Shown here one piece after another: positions 1 to 5,411 of a stretch of 10,279 nt of DNA. Source of the stretch: Chlamydiales bacterium. GTDB taxonomy: Bacteria; Chlamydiota; Chlamydiia; Chlamydiales; FEN-1388. The notes under the pieces are model-generated. The model saw nothing but the letters and a program-made list of their open reading frames with translations, searched no databases and was not told where the DNA came from. Position numbers and translations under genes: made by a program. The stretch covers positions 1-10,279 of the forward strand of contig JAJFUY010000305.1 in assembly GCA_021372185.1 (NCBI GenBank), given 5' to 3'. Numbering within the stretch: the stretch's first letter is position 1; every line of letters begins with the position of its first letter.

Positions 1-356
1 TGGAGGTCATAATGCACTCCCCGATTAAAGAGGTGCTGATCAAGCTCACCAAAAGTTGGTAAAAATGCGTAGGGGTCTTCGGCTAATAGACCGCTATGGT
101 GATAGACTTTATATTCGTTATACTGCAGGGTTTTGGGCACCAAAATTTCGAACAACCCTGACTCATGTACCTTTTTGGCTTCAACGACTTTCCCGCGAAT
201 TTCTAGATGCAGCTGGTGTGCGCCAGGTCGATAAATACGAATGATCTTATGCTTATCATCATGCGGATGCAGGCCTAAAAGCCCATGTGGATTATGACGT
301 GAGGTATAGAGTGATTTTTCAGGCATAGTATCCGTTTCAGTTTGTAGCTTTGTCAT
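1..356 (-). CDS. glgB: 1,4-alpha-glucan branching enzyme, N-terminal part (runs off the left edge)
   Basis: GlgB forms alpha-1,6 branches in glycogen in the cytoplasm. The 118 codons seen encode only the N-terminal beta-sandwich (CBM48-like) part. The diagnostic stretches are 'NPHGLLGLHP' (residues 22-31), 'IIRIYRPGA' (38-46) and 'DPYAFLPTFGELDQHLF' (94-110), which match the DPYxF...GExDxxLF signature of bacterial GlgB; the catalytic GH13 barrel lies outside the window. I chose the ATG at 356-354 because AAAGG lies 9 bases upstream; an in-frame ATG at 326 is less well supported. The ribosome binding site lies inside repeat copy A, and the TA cassette now sits directly upstream. A remnant of the neighbouring gene's 3' end about 30 bases upstream suggests glgB was formerly co-transcribed with the GH95-like gene at 1202-2188. 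Confidence 0.9.
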   Translation of the reverse strand, partial: MTKLQTETDTMPEKSLYTSRHNPHGLLGLHPHDDKHKIIRIYRPGAHQLHLEIRGKVVEAKKVHESGLFEILVPKTLQYNEYKVYHHSGLLAEDPYAFLPTFGELDQHLFNRGVHYDL

Positions 357-360
357 TGTA

Positions 361-458
361 GAAATCCTTTTCTACTTTGAATAGGCTTATTGCTGAAAAT
401 TATCAAGCAGATATGTTTGATTTGCTCAGATTTTTATTTTTGATGTGCCACAAATTTT
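361..458. repeat. Direct repeat copy A: decayed duplicate of the GH95-like gene's 3' end plus the glgB RBS
   Basis: This stretch matches 1182-1274 in the same orientation, with about five substitutions, one 6-base gap (377-382) and one single-base gap. Read on the minus strand it encodes the same last residues as the gene at 1202 (LLYTQNA, then NFQQ-stop side by side with LLDNFQQ), but one Gln codon is now TGA (bases 426-428 region) and no start exists, so it is a non-functional fragment. Its outer edge carries the AAAGGA used by glgB. The toxin stop codon lies five bases beyond the inner edge. Confidence 0.85.
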
Positions 459-463
459 AGGGC

Positions 464-814
464 TTAGATTAGCGCAAGAGCTTCTCTCAAAGCTCTTTCT
501 ATATCCTGAATCTCTTCCAAGGTCAGGGAGCAGAGTTTTTTTCCAAGACGACTTTTATCTATAGCACGAATCTGATCAAGCATCGCTTTACCCTTTTTTC
601 CGTCTATTGAAACAAGCGCCTCAAAATCATATACACGGGTGGTATTGCTCGTAAGGGGCACTACAATCAATCGCGGTAGATGCTTGTTAAAGAGATTGTT
701 TGATAAAATTACGGCCGGACGCGTTTTTTTAATTTCAGGTCCTTGTGTGGGATCAAAGCAAACCCAAAAAACGTCACCACGTTTAGGGTTATCATTACCA
801 GTCGTTTTGGGCAT
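464..814 (-). CDS. mazF: MazF/PemK-type endoribonuclease toxin
   Basis: This 116-residue protein has the normal length of MazF/PemK toxins, which cut mRNA at short sequences when freed from their antitoxin. Visible family marks are 'KRGDVFWV' (11-18, first strand), 'GPEIKKTRPAVILSN' (25-39) and 'VVPLTSN' (51-57). By family analogy R32 and T55 correspond to the catalytic Arg and Thr/Ser. The start ATG at 814 overlaps the end of the antitoxin gene by 20 bases, and GGAG lies 9 bases upstream inside the antitoxin gene, so translation is probably coupled. The protein looks intact. The exact subfamily (MazF, PemK or ChpB) cannot be fixed from sequence alone. The module lies between two direct repeats, which indicates recent acquisition relative to glgB and its neighbour. 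Confidence 0.92.
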   Translation of the reverse strand: MPKTTGNDNPKRGDVFWVCFDPTQGPEIKKTRPAVILSNNLFNKHLPRLIVVPLTSNTTRVYDFEALVSIDGKKGKAMLDQIRAIDKSRLGKKLCSLTLEEIQDIERALREALALI

Positions 815-1049
815 CTAATCCATCTCCTGCTAAAGAATCCCAGTCTGCAAATTCTTTATTTCTCACCTTGTCCTTTCCGGCATCTATATACTGCTGTTCG
901 AGAGTTGATTTTTTGCATTCGAGCTTTTCAATAATTGCCTCTTCAACAAAGCGACTTATTCCCCTTTTTTGAACAAAAACATGGAGCTCAGAAATAAGCT
1001 CTTGAGGAAGAGAGAGAGTTATATTTTTATGTTTTGACTGCCTAAGCAT
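795..1049 (-). CDS. mazE: MazE/PemI-type ribbon-helix-helix antitoxin
   Basis: This is the small antitoxin paired with the overlapping toxin gene. It has a basic N-terminus and the strand 'NITLSLP', followed by helices (about residues 8-42) in the ribbon-helix-helix pattern that binds DNA as a dimer. An acidic, Trp-containing tail follows ('FADWDSL...NDW'), the kind of segment that wraps and blocks the toxin. An in-frame ATG at 1055 sits only one base after GGAG, whereas the ATG at 1049 has a proper 7-base spacing, so I chose 1049 (84 residues). The promoter directly upstream holds repeated TACGTA palindromes, fitting autorepression by the antitoxin or the toxin-antitoxin complex, as is usual in this class. 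Confidence 0.88.
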   Translation of the reverse strand: MLRQSKHKNITLSLPQELISELHVFVQKRGISRFVEEAIIEKLECKKSTLEQQYIDAGKDKVRNKEFADWDSLAGDGLDAQNDW

Positions 1050-1077
1050 ATGCATTCTCCAGATGTTCTCAAATCCT

Positions 1078-1120
1078 ATTGTATACGTAAAACTATTTAT
1101 TGTCTACGTAATACGTATTA
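1078..1120 (-). promoter_or_regulatory. Promoter with overlapping operator palindromes for the mazE-mazF pair
   Basis: On the minus strand, a -35 box TAGACA (1106-1101) and a -10 box TACAAT (1083-1078) are separated by exactly 17 bases. Three copies of the palindrome TACGTA lie at 1084-1089 (next to the -10), 1105-1110 (overlapping the -35) and 1112-1117. The last sits inside the perfect 12-base palindrome TAATACGTATTA (1109-1120). A repressor bound here would block both boxes. The rest of the gap (1121-1181) shows no gene. It belongs to the segment between the two direct repeats and so entered with the cassette. Confidence 0.75.
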
Positions 1121-1181
1121 AAAAGGTGAAATTATCGCAAAACAGCCAAGGAAGTAACGCATCAAAGTGACCAAGGAATAG

Positions 1182-1274
1182 GAAATCCTTTTCTACTAGG
1201 CTTATTGCTGAAAATTATCAAGAAGATATGTTTGATTGGCTTGGATTTTTATTTTTGATGTGCCATCAAGTTTT
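1182..1274. repeat. Direct repeat copy B: functional 3' end of the GH95-like gene
   Basis: This is the second copy of the ~95-bp repeat (see 361-458). It encodes the intact last codons and stop (1204-1202) of the GH95-like gene. It also keeps a copy of the glgB ribosome-binding segment (1182-1197) that has no start codon behind it here. The copies stop matching just outside 1182, where copy A meets the glgB start region and copy B meets cassette sequence. This is the pattern expected when an insertion duplicates its target. Confidence 0.85.
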
Positions 1275-2188
1275 GCTGTTTTGCAGCGGAACTCTCTTAC
1301 TTCTTTTTGGAATTCAAAAGTGAGCTCATCATCAACTGCTGCCAAAATGCTGACTCTACGAATAGTGTGCTTGGTCCATTCAATTGAAATTGTATGGCCC
1401 TTCTTTGTGCGTATATCCGTTATGGTTCCGCTTGGAAATTCGTTTGGAAGAAGAGGTAGAATACGTATCGTACCATTATCTTCAGTAAAGAATAATGCAC
1501 GAATCATCTTACGCATACAATCTAGTAGGGCTAATGGACTTTGGTTTAGGCCCGTCACAGGAACTGTATAGCCATGAAACCCGCTATCAACGAGCTGTGG
1601 AACAAACAGACTAGTGATTGAAGCTGTAATTAAATCAGTAAAGCATTCTAAGACACTTGTTCTGTTAGCTTGTTGCACGTTATTAACAAGAGAGGGCGCC
1701 TGATGTTGATATTCATGACATGTTACAGACTGTGATAGCCAATAGATATAAGGTAAAATTTCTGCCATGTTCATGCGGCGCATGATCATGGATACATCTT
1801 GAGACTTATCAACACCAAGAAAGAGCCGTTCACGAGGTTGGTCGAATTTTTGATAAACCATCGATGTTTCGGTGTATGTTGTGTTGCCTATAGTTACAGG
1901 GCATGGTAGTTTAGAAAAGTGTATGGCAAAACTTTTGTCTTTTGGTACTATCTTGTACCGAACAAATCCAGCCTTTGCAAAGCCCGATACTTCAATAAAG
2001 CCATGCTCTAAATCTTGCACTACACAAAATTGCTTTAGTGGCCCCAAACCCGTTATATCCAATATTTCATCAGAGACTATAATGCGACCAACATAGACTT
2101 GTACAACAAGAGATGAACGAGGCAAAAGACAAAGAGTACCTGATACATGGCTAAAAGGGCGAAAACGCTGTGCAATTGTAAGGGCCAT
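1202..2188 (-). CDS. Conserved protein with GH95-like C-terminal region, glgB-associated
   Basis: This is a soluble-looking 328-residue protein of unproven function. Residues about 236-275 ('NGTIRILPLLPNEFPSG', then 'GHTISIEW') resemble the C-terminal beta domain of family GH95 and related glycoside hydrolases, whose usual form is G-x-I-x-L-L-P-A-L-P. The large catalytic domain of such enzymes is absent. The N-terminus ('AQRFRPFSHVSGTLCLLP') looks like a conserved family signature, and I believe similar proteins occur beside glgB in Chlamydiae, but this is from memory. A carbohydrate-related role is inference. I chose the ATG at 2188 because it follows the mtaB TAG with one base between, suggesting translational coupling; there is no Shine-Dalgarno. 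A TTG at 2209 inside mtaB would add seven residues. The last codons lie in repeat copy B. Confidence 0.75.
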   Translation of the reverse strand: MALTIAQRFRPFSHVSGTLCLLPRSSLVVQVYVGRIIVSDEILDITGLGPLKQFCVVQDLEHGFIEVSGFAKAGFVRYKIVPKDKSFAIHFSKLPCPVTIGNTTYTETSMVYQKFDQPRERLFLGVDKSQDVSMIMRRMNMAEILPYIYWLSQSVTCHEYQHQAPSLVNNVQQANRTSVLECFTDLITASITSLFVPQLVDSGFHGYTVPVTGLNQSPLALLDCMRKMIRALFFTEDNGTIRILPLLPNEFPSGTITDIRTKKGHTISIEWTKHTIRRVSILAAVDDELTFEFQKEVREFRCKTAKLDGTSKIKIQANQTYLLDNFQQ

Positions 2189-2189
2189 G

Positions 2190-3470
2190 CTAGACAACAA
2201 CTTTGCCAATAAGGCCAGATGGAGTATTTTCGGTTAAGAGCACATTTACAAGCTGGTTTGGCTCTAAATCCGCTTTAGGAATAAGCACCGATAAGAAATT
2301 AGCAGTATGCCCTGAAATGTACTCACCTTCAGTTTGGCTTTCTGTAAGTACTTCCATGGTTCTGCCAACATATTCAGCACGTAAATCAAAGCTTATTTCT
2401 TCTGCAAGCTTTAGTACTTGCGCTTTTCTTTGCTGCTTTATGTCGTGAGGCACTTTATTGGGATAAAGGGCCGCTCGCGTACGCGCGCGCTCGCTATAGG
2501 GAAACATATGCACCTTAGCAAAGCGCACTTCTTTCATCACTTCTAGCGTCTCTTCAAAGTCAGCATCGGTTTCACCCGGAAAGCCCACGATAATATCGGT
2601 AGTAAAGGTAAAATCTGAGCTGGCAGCCAGAAGCCTGCGCACCGTCTCAAAAAATATCTGGCGCGTGTATTTGCGGTTCATACGCTTGAGAGTCACGTTA
2701 GAGCCAGCCTGAAGTACTATATGCATGCTGTGGCAGGTGTTTTTGCCATTTATAACGGCGTCTAAAAGCTCATCATTTACTTCATCGGGGTCTATAGAAC
2801 TTATGCGTAGACGTTTTAAGCCGGGAACTGCATCTACTGCCTTAATAAGGTCTGCAAGGGTAACTGGTGGCTCACATGCCCCATCAAAATCACCTACGTT
2901 AATGCCCGTGATGACAACCTCTTTAAAGCCATTAGCAACAAGGCCCTCTACTTCTTTTACCACGTCAACAATAGATCGTGAACGAGATCTTCCGCGTACA
3001 TAAGGAATAATGCAGTAGGTGCAGTAGGAGTTGCAGCCATCTTGCACCTTTACAAACGCCCGTGTGTGGGAGTCAAAGTGCTTGATAGCAAATTCTGGCA
3101 CGTCTTCATCTGGCAGCATGATATTTACAAGCTGCTCTTTATCTTTATTAGAGACAACCTGCGTGACGCCCTCGATATTAAGAAGTGATTGAGGGTTACC
3201 TTCAGCCAAACAGCCTGTCACCACCATTTTGGTATCTGGGTTTTGCTTGATAAGTGACCGGACAAGGTGGCGAGAGTTACTATCTGCGCTTTCTGTAACT
3301 GTGCAGGTATTTACTATGCACACGTCGGCTGTTTGCCCCTCTTCTGCCTGAGTGTACCCCAAGGCAATAAGCTGATCTCTAAATGCTTGAGCCTCATACT
3401 GGTTAGTGCGGCAGCCCAAAGCTGAAATAGTGAATGTTTTTTTAGTGTTCTGTTCCATATCGCTGTCCAT
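2190..3470 (-). CDS. mtaB: tRNA (t6A37) methylthiotransferase MtaB
   Basis: MtaB is a radical-SAM enzyme that adds a methylthio group to N6-threonylcarbamoyladenosine 37 in tRNAs. All parts are visible. The N-terminal UPF0004 domain has cluster cysteines C20 ('LGCRTNQYE'), C56 ('NTCTVTE') and C87 ('TGCLAE'). The radical SAM motif CNSYCTYC gives C146, C150 and C153, followed by 'IIPYVRGRSRSR'. The C-terminal ~60 residues form a TRAM-like RNA-binding domain. The LGCRTNQYE and VNTCTVT forms favour MtaB over MiaB or RimO. The length (422-426 residues) is normal. Two starts are possible: the ATG at 3470, or the ATG at 3458, which has GGACA seven bases upstream; the difference is four residues. It leads a minus-strand gene set with the GH95-like gene. 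Confidence 0.92.
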   Translation of the reverse strand: MDSDMEQNTKKTFTISALGCRTNQYEAQAFRDQLIALGYTQAEEGQTADVCIVNTCTVTESADSNSRHLVRSLIKQNPDTKMVVTGCLAEGNPQSLLNIEGVTQVVSNKDKEQLVNIMLPDEDVPEFAIKHFDSHTRAFVKVQDGCNSYCTYCIIPYVRGRSRSRSIVDVVKEVEGLVANGFKEVVITGINVGDFDGACEPPVTLADLIKAVDAVPGLKRLRISSIDPDEVNDELLDAVINGKNTCHSMHIVLQAGSNVTLKRMNRKYTRQIFFETVRRLLAASSDFTFTTDIIVGFPGETDADFEETLEVMKEVRFAKVHMFPYSERARTRAALYPNKVPHDIKQQRKAQVLKLAEEISFDLRAEYVGRTMEVLTESQTEGEYISGHTANFLSVLIPKADLEPNQLVNVLLTENTPSGLIGKVVV

Positions 3471-3508
3471 ATTGCCAGATATTCTACAACACTTCAGCGA
3501 ATTAAGGT

Positions 3509-3532
3509 ATTATAAAAAATAACCATTATGGT
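3509..3532 (-). promoter_or_regulatory. Probable mtaB promoter region with an 11-base palindrome
   Basis: On the minus strand a perfect TATAAT occurs at 3514-3509, 38 bases before the mtaB start. Within the spacer lies the perfect palindrome ACCATTATGGT (3522-3532). No good -35 box is seen at the standard distance. The palindrome sits between mtaB and the divergent His-rich genes, so a protein bound there could affect either side. Assignment is by position and sequence pattern only. Confidence 0.35.
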
Positions 3533-3560
3533 AAGAGAAAATTATAACTAGGAGTTAGAA

Positions 3561-3674
3561 ATGAAGCACGTACTCATGGCTCTATGCCTTGCAGCTCTTT
3601 TTACCGGATGTGTTATACACGAAGATGACTATCACCACCATCATCACCATGACAAAGTATATATAGAAGAATAA
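3561..3674 (+). CDS. Small lipoprotein with natural hexahistidine run
   Basis: This 37-codon gene begins at an ATG with AGGAG six bases upstream. Residues 1-16 form a short signal peptide ending in the lipobox LFTGC, so Cys17 would be lipidated, leaving a mature peptide of only 21 residues. That peptide is acidic around a run of six histidines (25-30), followed by 'DKVYIEE'. The run is a likely binding site for Zn, Ni or similar metals, but the role is unknown. The next gene begins ten bases after the stop and ends in a closely similar block, so the two probably form a transcription unit and may share a role. The strong RBS, the lipobox and the paired neighbour argue that this very short frame is real. 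The subtype of Gram-negative envelope in which it would anchor cannot be told from the sequence. Confidence 0.75.
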   Translation: MKHVLMALCLAALFTGCVIHEDDYHHHHHHDKVYIEE

Positions 3675-3684
3675 GGAATACATT

Positions 3685-3873
3685 ATGTTAGCATCATTTT
3701 TATTGGCAGTTACAGCTGTAGTTCCTACATCAGACGTGATTGTAGAAGAAAAACAACCCCCTGTAGTAGTGCATGAGCAGCCAAAAGTTGTGGTAGAGGA
3801 ACCTGAAGTGGTCGAATACTGCCCCTATCACCACCACCATCATCACCACGATGAAGTTATTATAGAAAGATAA
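3685..3873 (+). CDS. Small exported protein with Val/Glu/Pro-rich region and heptahistidine run
   Basis: This is a 62-residue protein. A hydrophobic N-terminus (residues 2-15, 'LASFLLAVTAVV') looks like a signal peptide; there is no lipobox, so after cleavage the product would be periplasmic or released. If uncleaved, the segment could act as an anchor. The middle (16-43) is rich in Val, Glu and Pro with VVVE-like repeats and is probably extended. The end, 'CPYHHHHHHHDEVIIER', parallels the 'DYHHHHHHDKVYIEE' tail of the preceding gene, which indicates paralogy or a shared function. AAGGA lies seven bases before the ATG, and the gap to the upstream gene is ten bases. Metal binding or pH sensing by the His run is inference. 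I do not recognise a named family. Confidence 0.75.
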   Translation: MLASFLLAVTAVVPTSDVIVEEKQPPVVVHEQPKVVVEEPEVVEYCPYHHHHHHHDEVIIER

Positions 3874-3942
3874 TTTAAACTTTATTCTTTACACTAAAAT
3901 ACCTTTTTAGTATGTAGAGGGAATAACTGAAGGAGTAACCAA

Positions 3943-4611
3943 ATGGTTAAGCACGACAAAAAATCAAATTCAAGTAAGCAAAATAATAGCGCCGTACAGT
4001 CGCCAGAAGCAGAACAGCGCATGAACGACGCAATGCAGCTCTTTCAGAAGTCTTACAATAATGGCTATCGCCTTCTTATTGAAGAACTTAAAAAGAATAC
4101 CAAAGAAAATGTAAAAGCATATCAGGCAAAAGTTGATGGCCTAAAAATGCTCGATAACCCAGAAACTTTTAAAAACTTTTTAGCTCAAGGTAAGTCAATT
4201 TCTGACGTTCTTGGCTTTTCTAGTGATGCTATCGATAAGTTTTATGAAGCTGCACACCACTTAATTGCCCAAAAGCGCTTTAAAGAAGCAAAAGATGCGT
4301 TCTTCTTCTTAGTAACAATTGCCCCACAAGTAAGTGAATGCTGGTTAGGCCTAGGCCTTGCCTATGGCCAGTGCAAAGAAACAGAAGGCGCTATACAGTC
4401 ATACCTTCGTGCTATTGCCCTAAGCCCACATAAAGCTGACGGCTACGTAGCCTTTGCTCGCCTCTTTACCGCCCTAGACGATGCAAAAAGCGCACAAAAA
4501 GTATGCGACATCGGCATGAGCTTTGTAAAAGAACACGAAAAACAACCATGGGCCCAAGAACTCAGCCGCGCCCTCAAAGAAACAAAACAAGAAATCAAGA
4601 CTTCTAAGTAA
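3943..4611 (+). CDS. TPR protein resembling SycD/LcrH-type secretion chaperones
   Basis: This is a cytoplasmic 222-residue protein. The first ~25 residues are polar and Ser/Asn/Lys-rich. Residues 26-80 look helical, possibly coiled. Residues about 97-198 form three tetratricopeptide-like units; the clearest are 'FKEAKDAFFFLVTIAP' and 'CWLGLGLAYGQCKETEGAIQSYLRAIALSP'-type patterns spanning 113-128 and 133-162. The layout of three TPRs after a helical N-terminus, with LGLG at 135-138, resembles class II type III secretion chaperones (SycD/LcrH), which hold translocator proteins. The N-terminal extension is longer than in classical members and no translocator gene is nearby, so a generic TPR adaptor remains possible. 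AAGGAG lies seven bases before the ATG. A strong terminator follows two bases after the stop. Confidence 0.8.
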   Translation: MVKHDKKSNSSKQNNSAVQSPEAEQRMNDAMQLFQKSYNNGYRLLIEELKKNTKENVKAYQAKVDGLKMLDNPETFKNFLAQGKSISDVLGFSSDAIDKFYEAAHHLIAQKRFKEAKDAFFFLVTIAPQVSECWLGLGLAYGQCKETEGAIQSYLRAIALSPHKADGYVAFARLFTALDDAKSAQKVCDIGMSFVKEHEKQPWAQELSRALKETKQEIKTSK

Positions 4612-4612
4612 C

Positions 4613-4656
4613 AAAAAAGAGTGCCCGTGCAATATTTTGCCCGGGCACTCTTTTTT
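4613..4656. terminator. Strong bidirectional intrinsic terminator
   Basis: The arms AAAAAAGAGTGCCCG (4613-4627) and CGGGCACTCTTTTTT (4642-4656) pair perfectly over 15 bases, with a 14-base loop. A T-tract follows on the plus strand, and the A-tract at the other end gives a T-tract on the minus strand. It sits just after the TPR gene stop and 27 bases beyond the vapC stop (4684), so it ends both convergent units. Confidence 0.95.
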
Positions 4657-4683
4657 TATCCTTACTTCCCTTTCAAAAATTCA

Positions 4684-5091
4684 CTAAACTACAGCTGTGA
4701 ATGTCTTTTGAAGTTTTTTCGCAGCTTGCTTGTCAAGGGTGTATGTAGTGGTGCAGCCGTTATAGGCATTTTGTCGCCCAATAAGACAATCTACAAATCC
4801 TACGGATTTGGAAGTTTCATAATCATGCAGTGCAAGCCATGTTATGCTGTCATTTTCGATTTTGATTTCTGGGGTTTGCAGTAGTTCATGCAAAATATGC
4901 AGAATCTCTTGCTTTGGAAGTTTGTATCCGCGATCTAGTACCCAAATGGTTTCACATAATGTTATTTGTGAAATCCACATTGGAGTGCCATTTTCTGCTG
5001 CATTTTCGATTAACAGATTAGCTTTTTTAGTTTGAGCAGCATCATCCTGAATCAGATATCGAACGATTAGGTTGGTATCTAGTCCAATCAC
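4684..5091 (-). CDS. vapC: PIN-domain ribonuclease toxin (VapC family)
   Basis: This is a 135-residue PIN-domain protein of typical VapC length. The acidic residues that bind Mg in the PIN active site are all present: D5 in 'GLDTNLIVRYL', E47 in 'TLCET', D101 in 'GFVDCLIG' and D120 in 'TLDK'. VapC toxins cut specific RNAs (tRNAs or rRNA in studied cases); the target here is unknown. The start ATG at 5091 overlaps the vapB stop in the form ATGA, a classic coupled arrangement. No truncation or frameshift is seen. It ends against the bidirectional terminator. Confidence 0.92.
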   Translation of the reverse strand: MIGLDTNLIVRYLIQDDAAQTKKANLLIENAAENGTPMWISQITLCETIWVLDRGYKLPKQEILHILHELLQTPEIKIENDSITWLALHDYETSKSVGFVDCLIGRQNAYNGCTTTYTLDKQAAKKLQKTFTAVV

Positions 5092-5333
5092 TTCGCGCTC
5101 TCCATCGCACCGTCAATAATCGCCTGTTTCATAGCTTTTAAAGATAAAGGCTTTCTGCCCTTTTTCTTGGCGATACCTTTGAGTTTTTTGATATCGCGTG
5201 TAAGTGGACGGATAGAAATTACCCCTTCACTTACTATTTGGAAGTCTAGTTCTGTTCCAGAAGAGATGTGAGCATAATCTCGTATCTCTTTAGGTATTGT
5301 CACCTGACCTTTAGACGTCACTGTAGCACGCAT
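5088..5333 (-). CDS. vapB: AbrB/SpoVT-type antitoxin (VapB family)
   Basis: This 81-residue protein has an N-terminal swapped-hairpin DNA-binding domain ('TVTSKGQVTIPKEIRD', residues 4-19), the hallmark of AbrB/MazE/SpoVT antitoxins. A basic linker (47-62) and a C-terminal segment likely to contact the PIN toxin follow. The ATG at 5333 has GAGGG seven bases upstream. The gene overlaps vapC by four bases. The promoter before it carries an inverted repeat suited to binding by this protein, as expected for autoregulation. The ATPase gene at 5412-6662 ends 78 bases upstream in the same direction. Confidence 0.9.
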   Translation of the reverse strand: MRATVTSKGQVTIPKEIRDYAHISSGTELDFQIVSEGVISIRPLTRDIKKLKGIAKKKGRKPLSLKAMKQAIIDGAMESAK

Positions 5334-5350
5334 AGGTAAACCCTCTTTTT

Positions 5351-5395
5351 CCTTACTTTAGTATCACTTTTCTTACTATTTGTTGTCAAGTAAGG
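5351..5395 (-). promoter_or_regulatory. Promoter and inverted-repeat operator for vapB-vapC
   Basis: On the minus strand, a perfect -35 TTGACA (5389-5384) is followed after 18 bases by GATACT (5365-5360), a fair -10 box. The inverted repeat CCTTACTT (5351-5358) / AAGTAAGG (5388-5395) brackets these boxes, and a further CTTACT lies at 5372-5377. Placement fits an antitoxin operator. Confidence 0.65.
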
Positions 5396-5411
5396 CTTAA
5401 CTTTAACCGAA

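Noticed and set aside
56..244. Plus-strand open frame of 62 codons at the left edge
   Set aside because: It lies antisense inside the glgB start, whose minus-strand translation matches GlgB well. It has no family signature of its own.
1236..1571. Plus-strand open frame of 111 codons
   Set aside because: It is antisense to the GH95-like gene, with a composition typical of a shadow frame. The minus-strand protein has conserved motifs and the neighbour coupling.
2190..2209. TTG at 2209 as start of the GH95-like gene
   Set aside because: It lacks a ribosome binding site and lies inside mtaB. The ATG at 2188, one base after the mtaB stop, is simpler and starts at the conserved-looking sequence.
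2725..3003. Plus-strand open frame inside mtaB
   Set aside because: It is a shadow of mtaB, which has full cluster and radical SAM motifs on the other strand.
3893..3911. AT-rich stem-loop ACTAAAA/TTTTAGT between the second His-rich gene and the TPR gene
   Set aside because: A 7-base AT-rich stem without a following T-tract is expected by chance at this base composition, so it was not called as a terminator.
4621..4884. Plus-strand open frame of 87 codons
   Set aside because: It begins within the terminator and is antisense to vapC, which has all four catalytic acidic residues.
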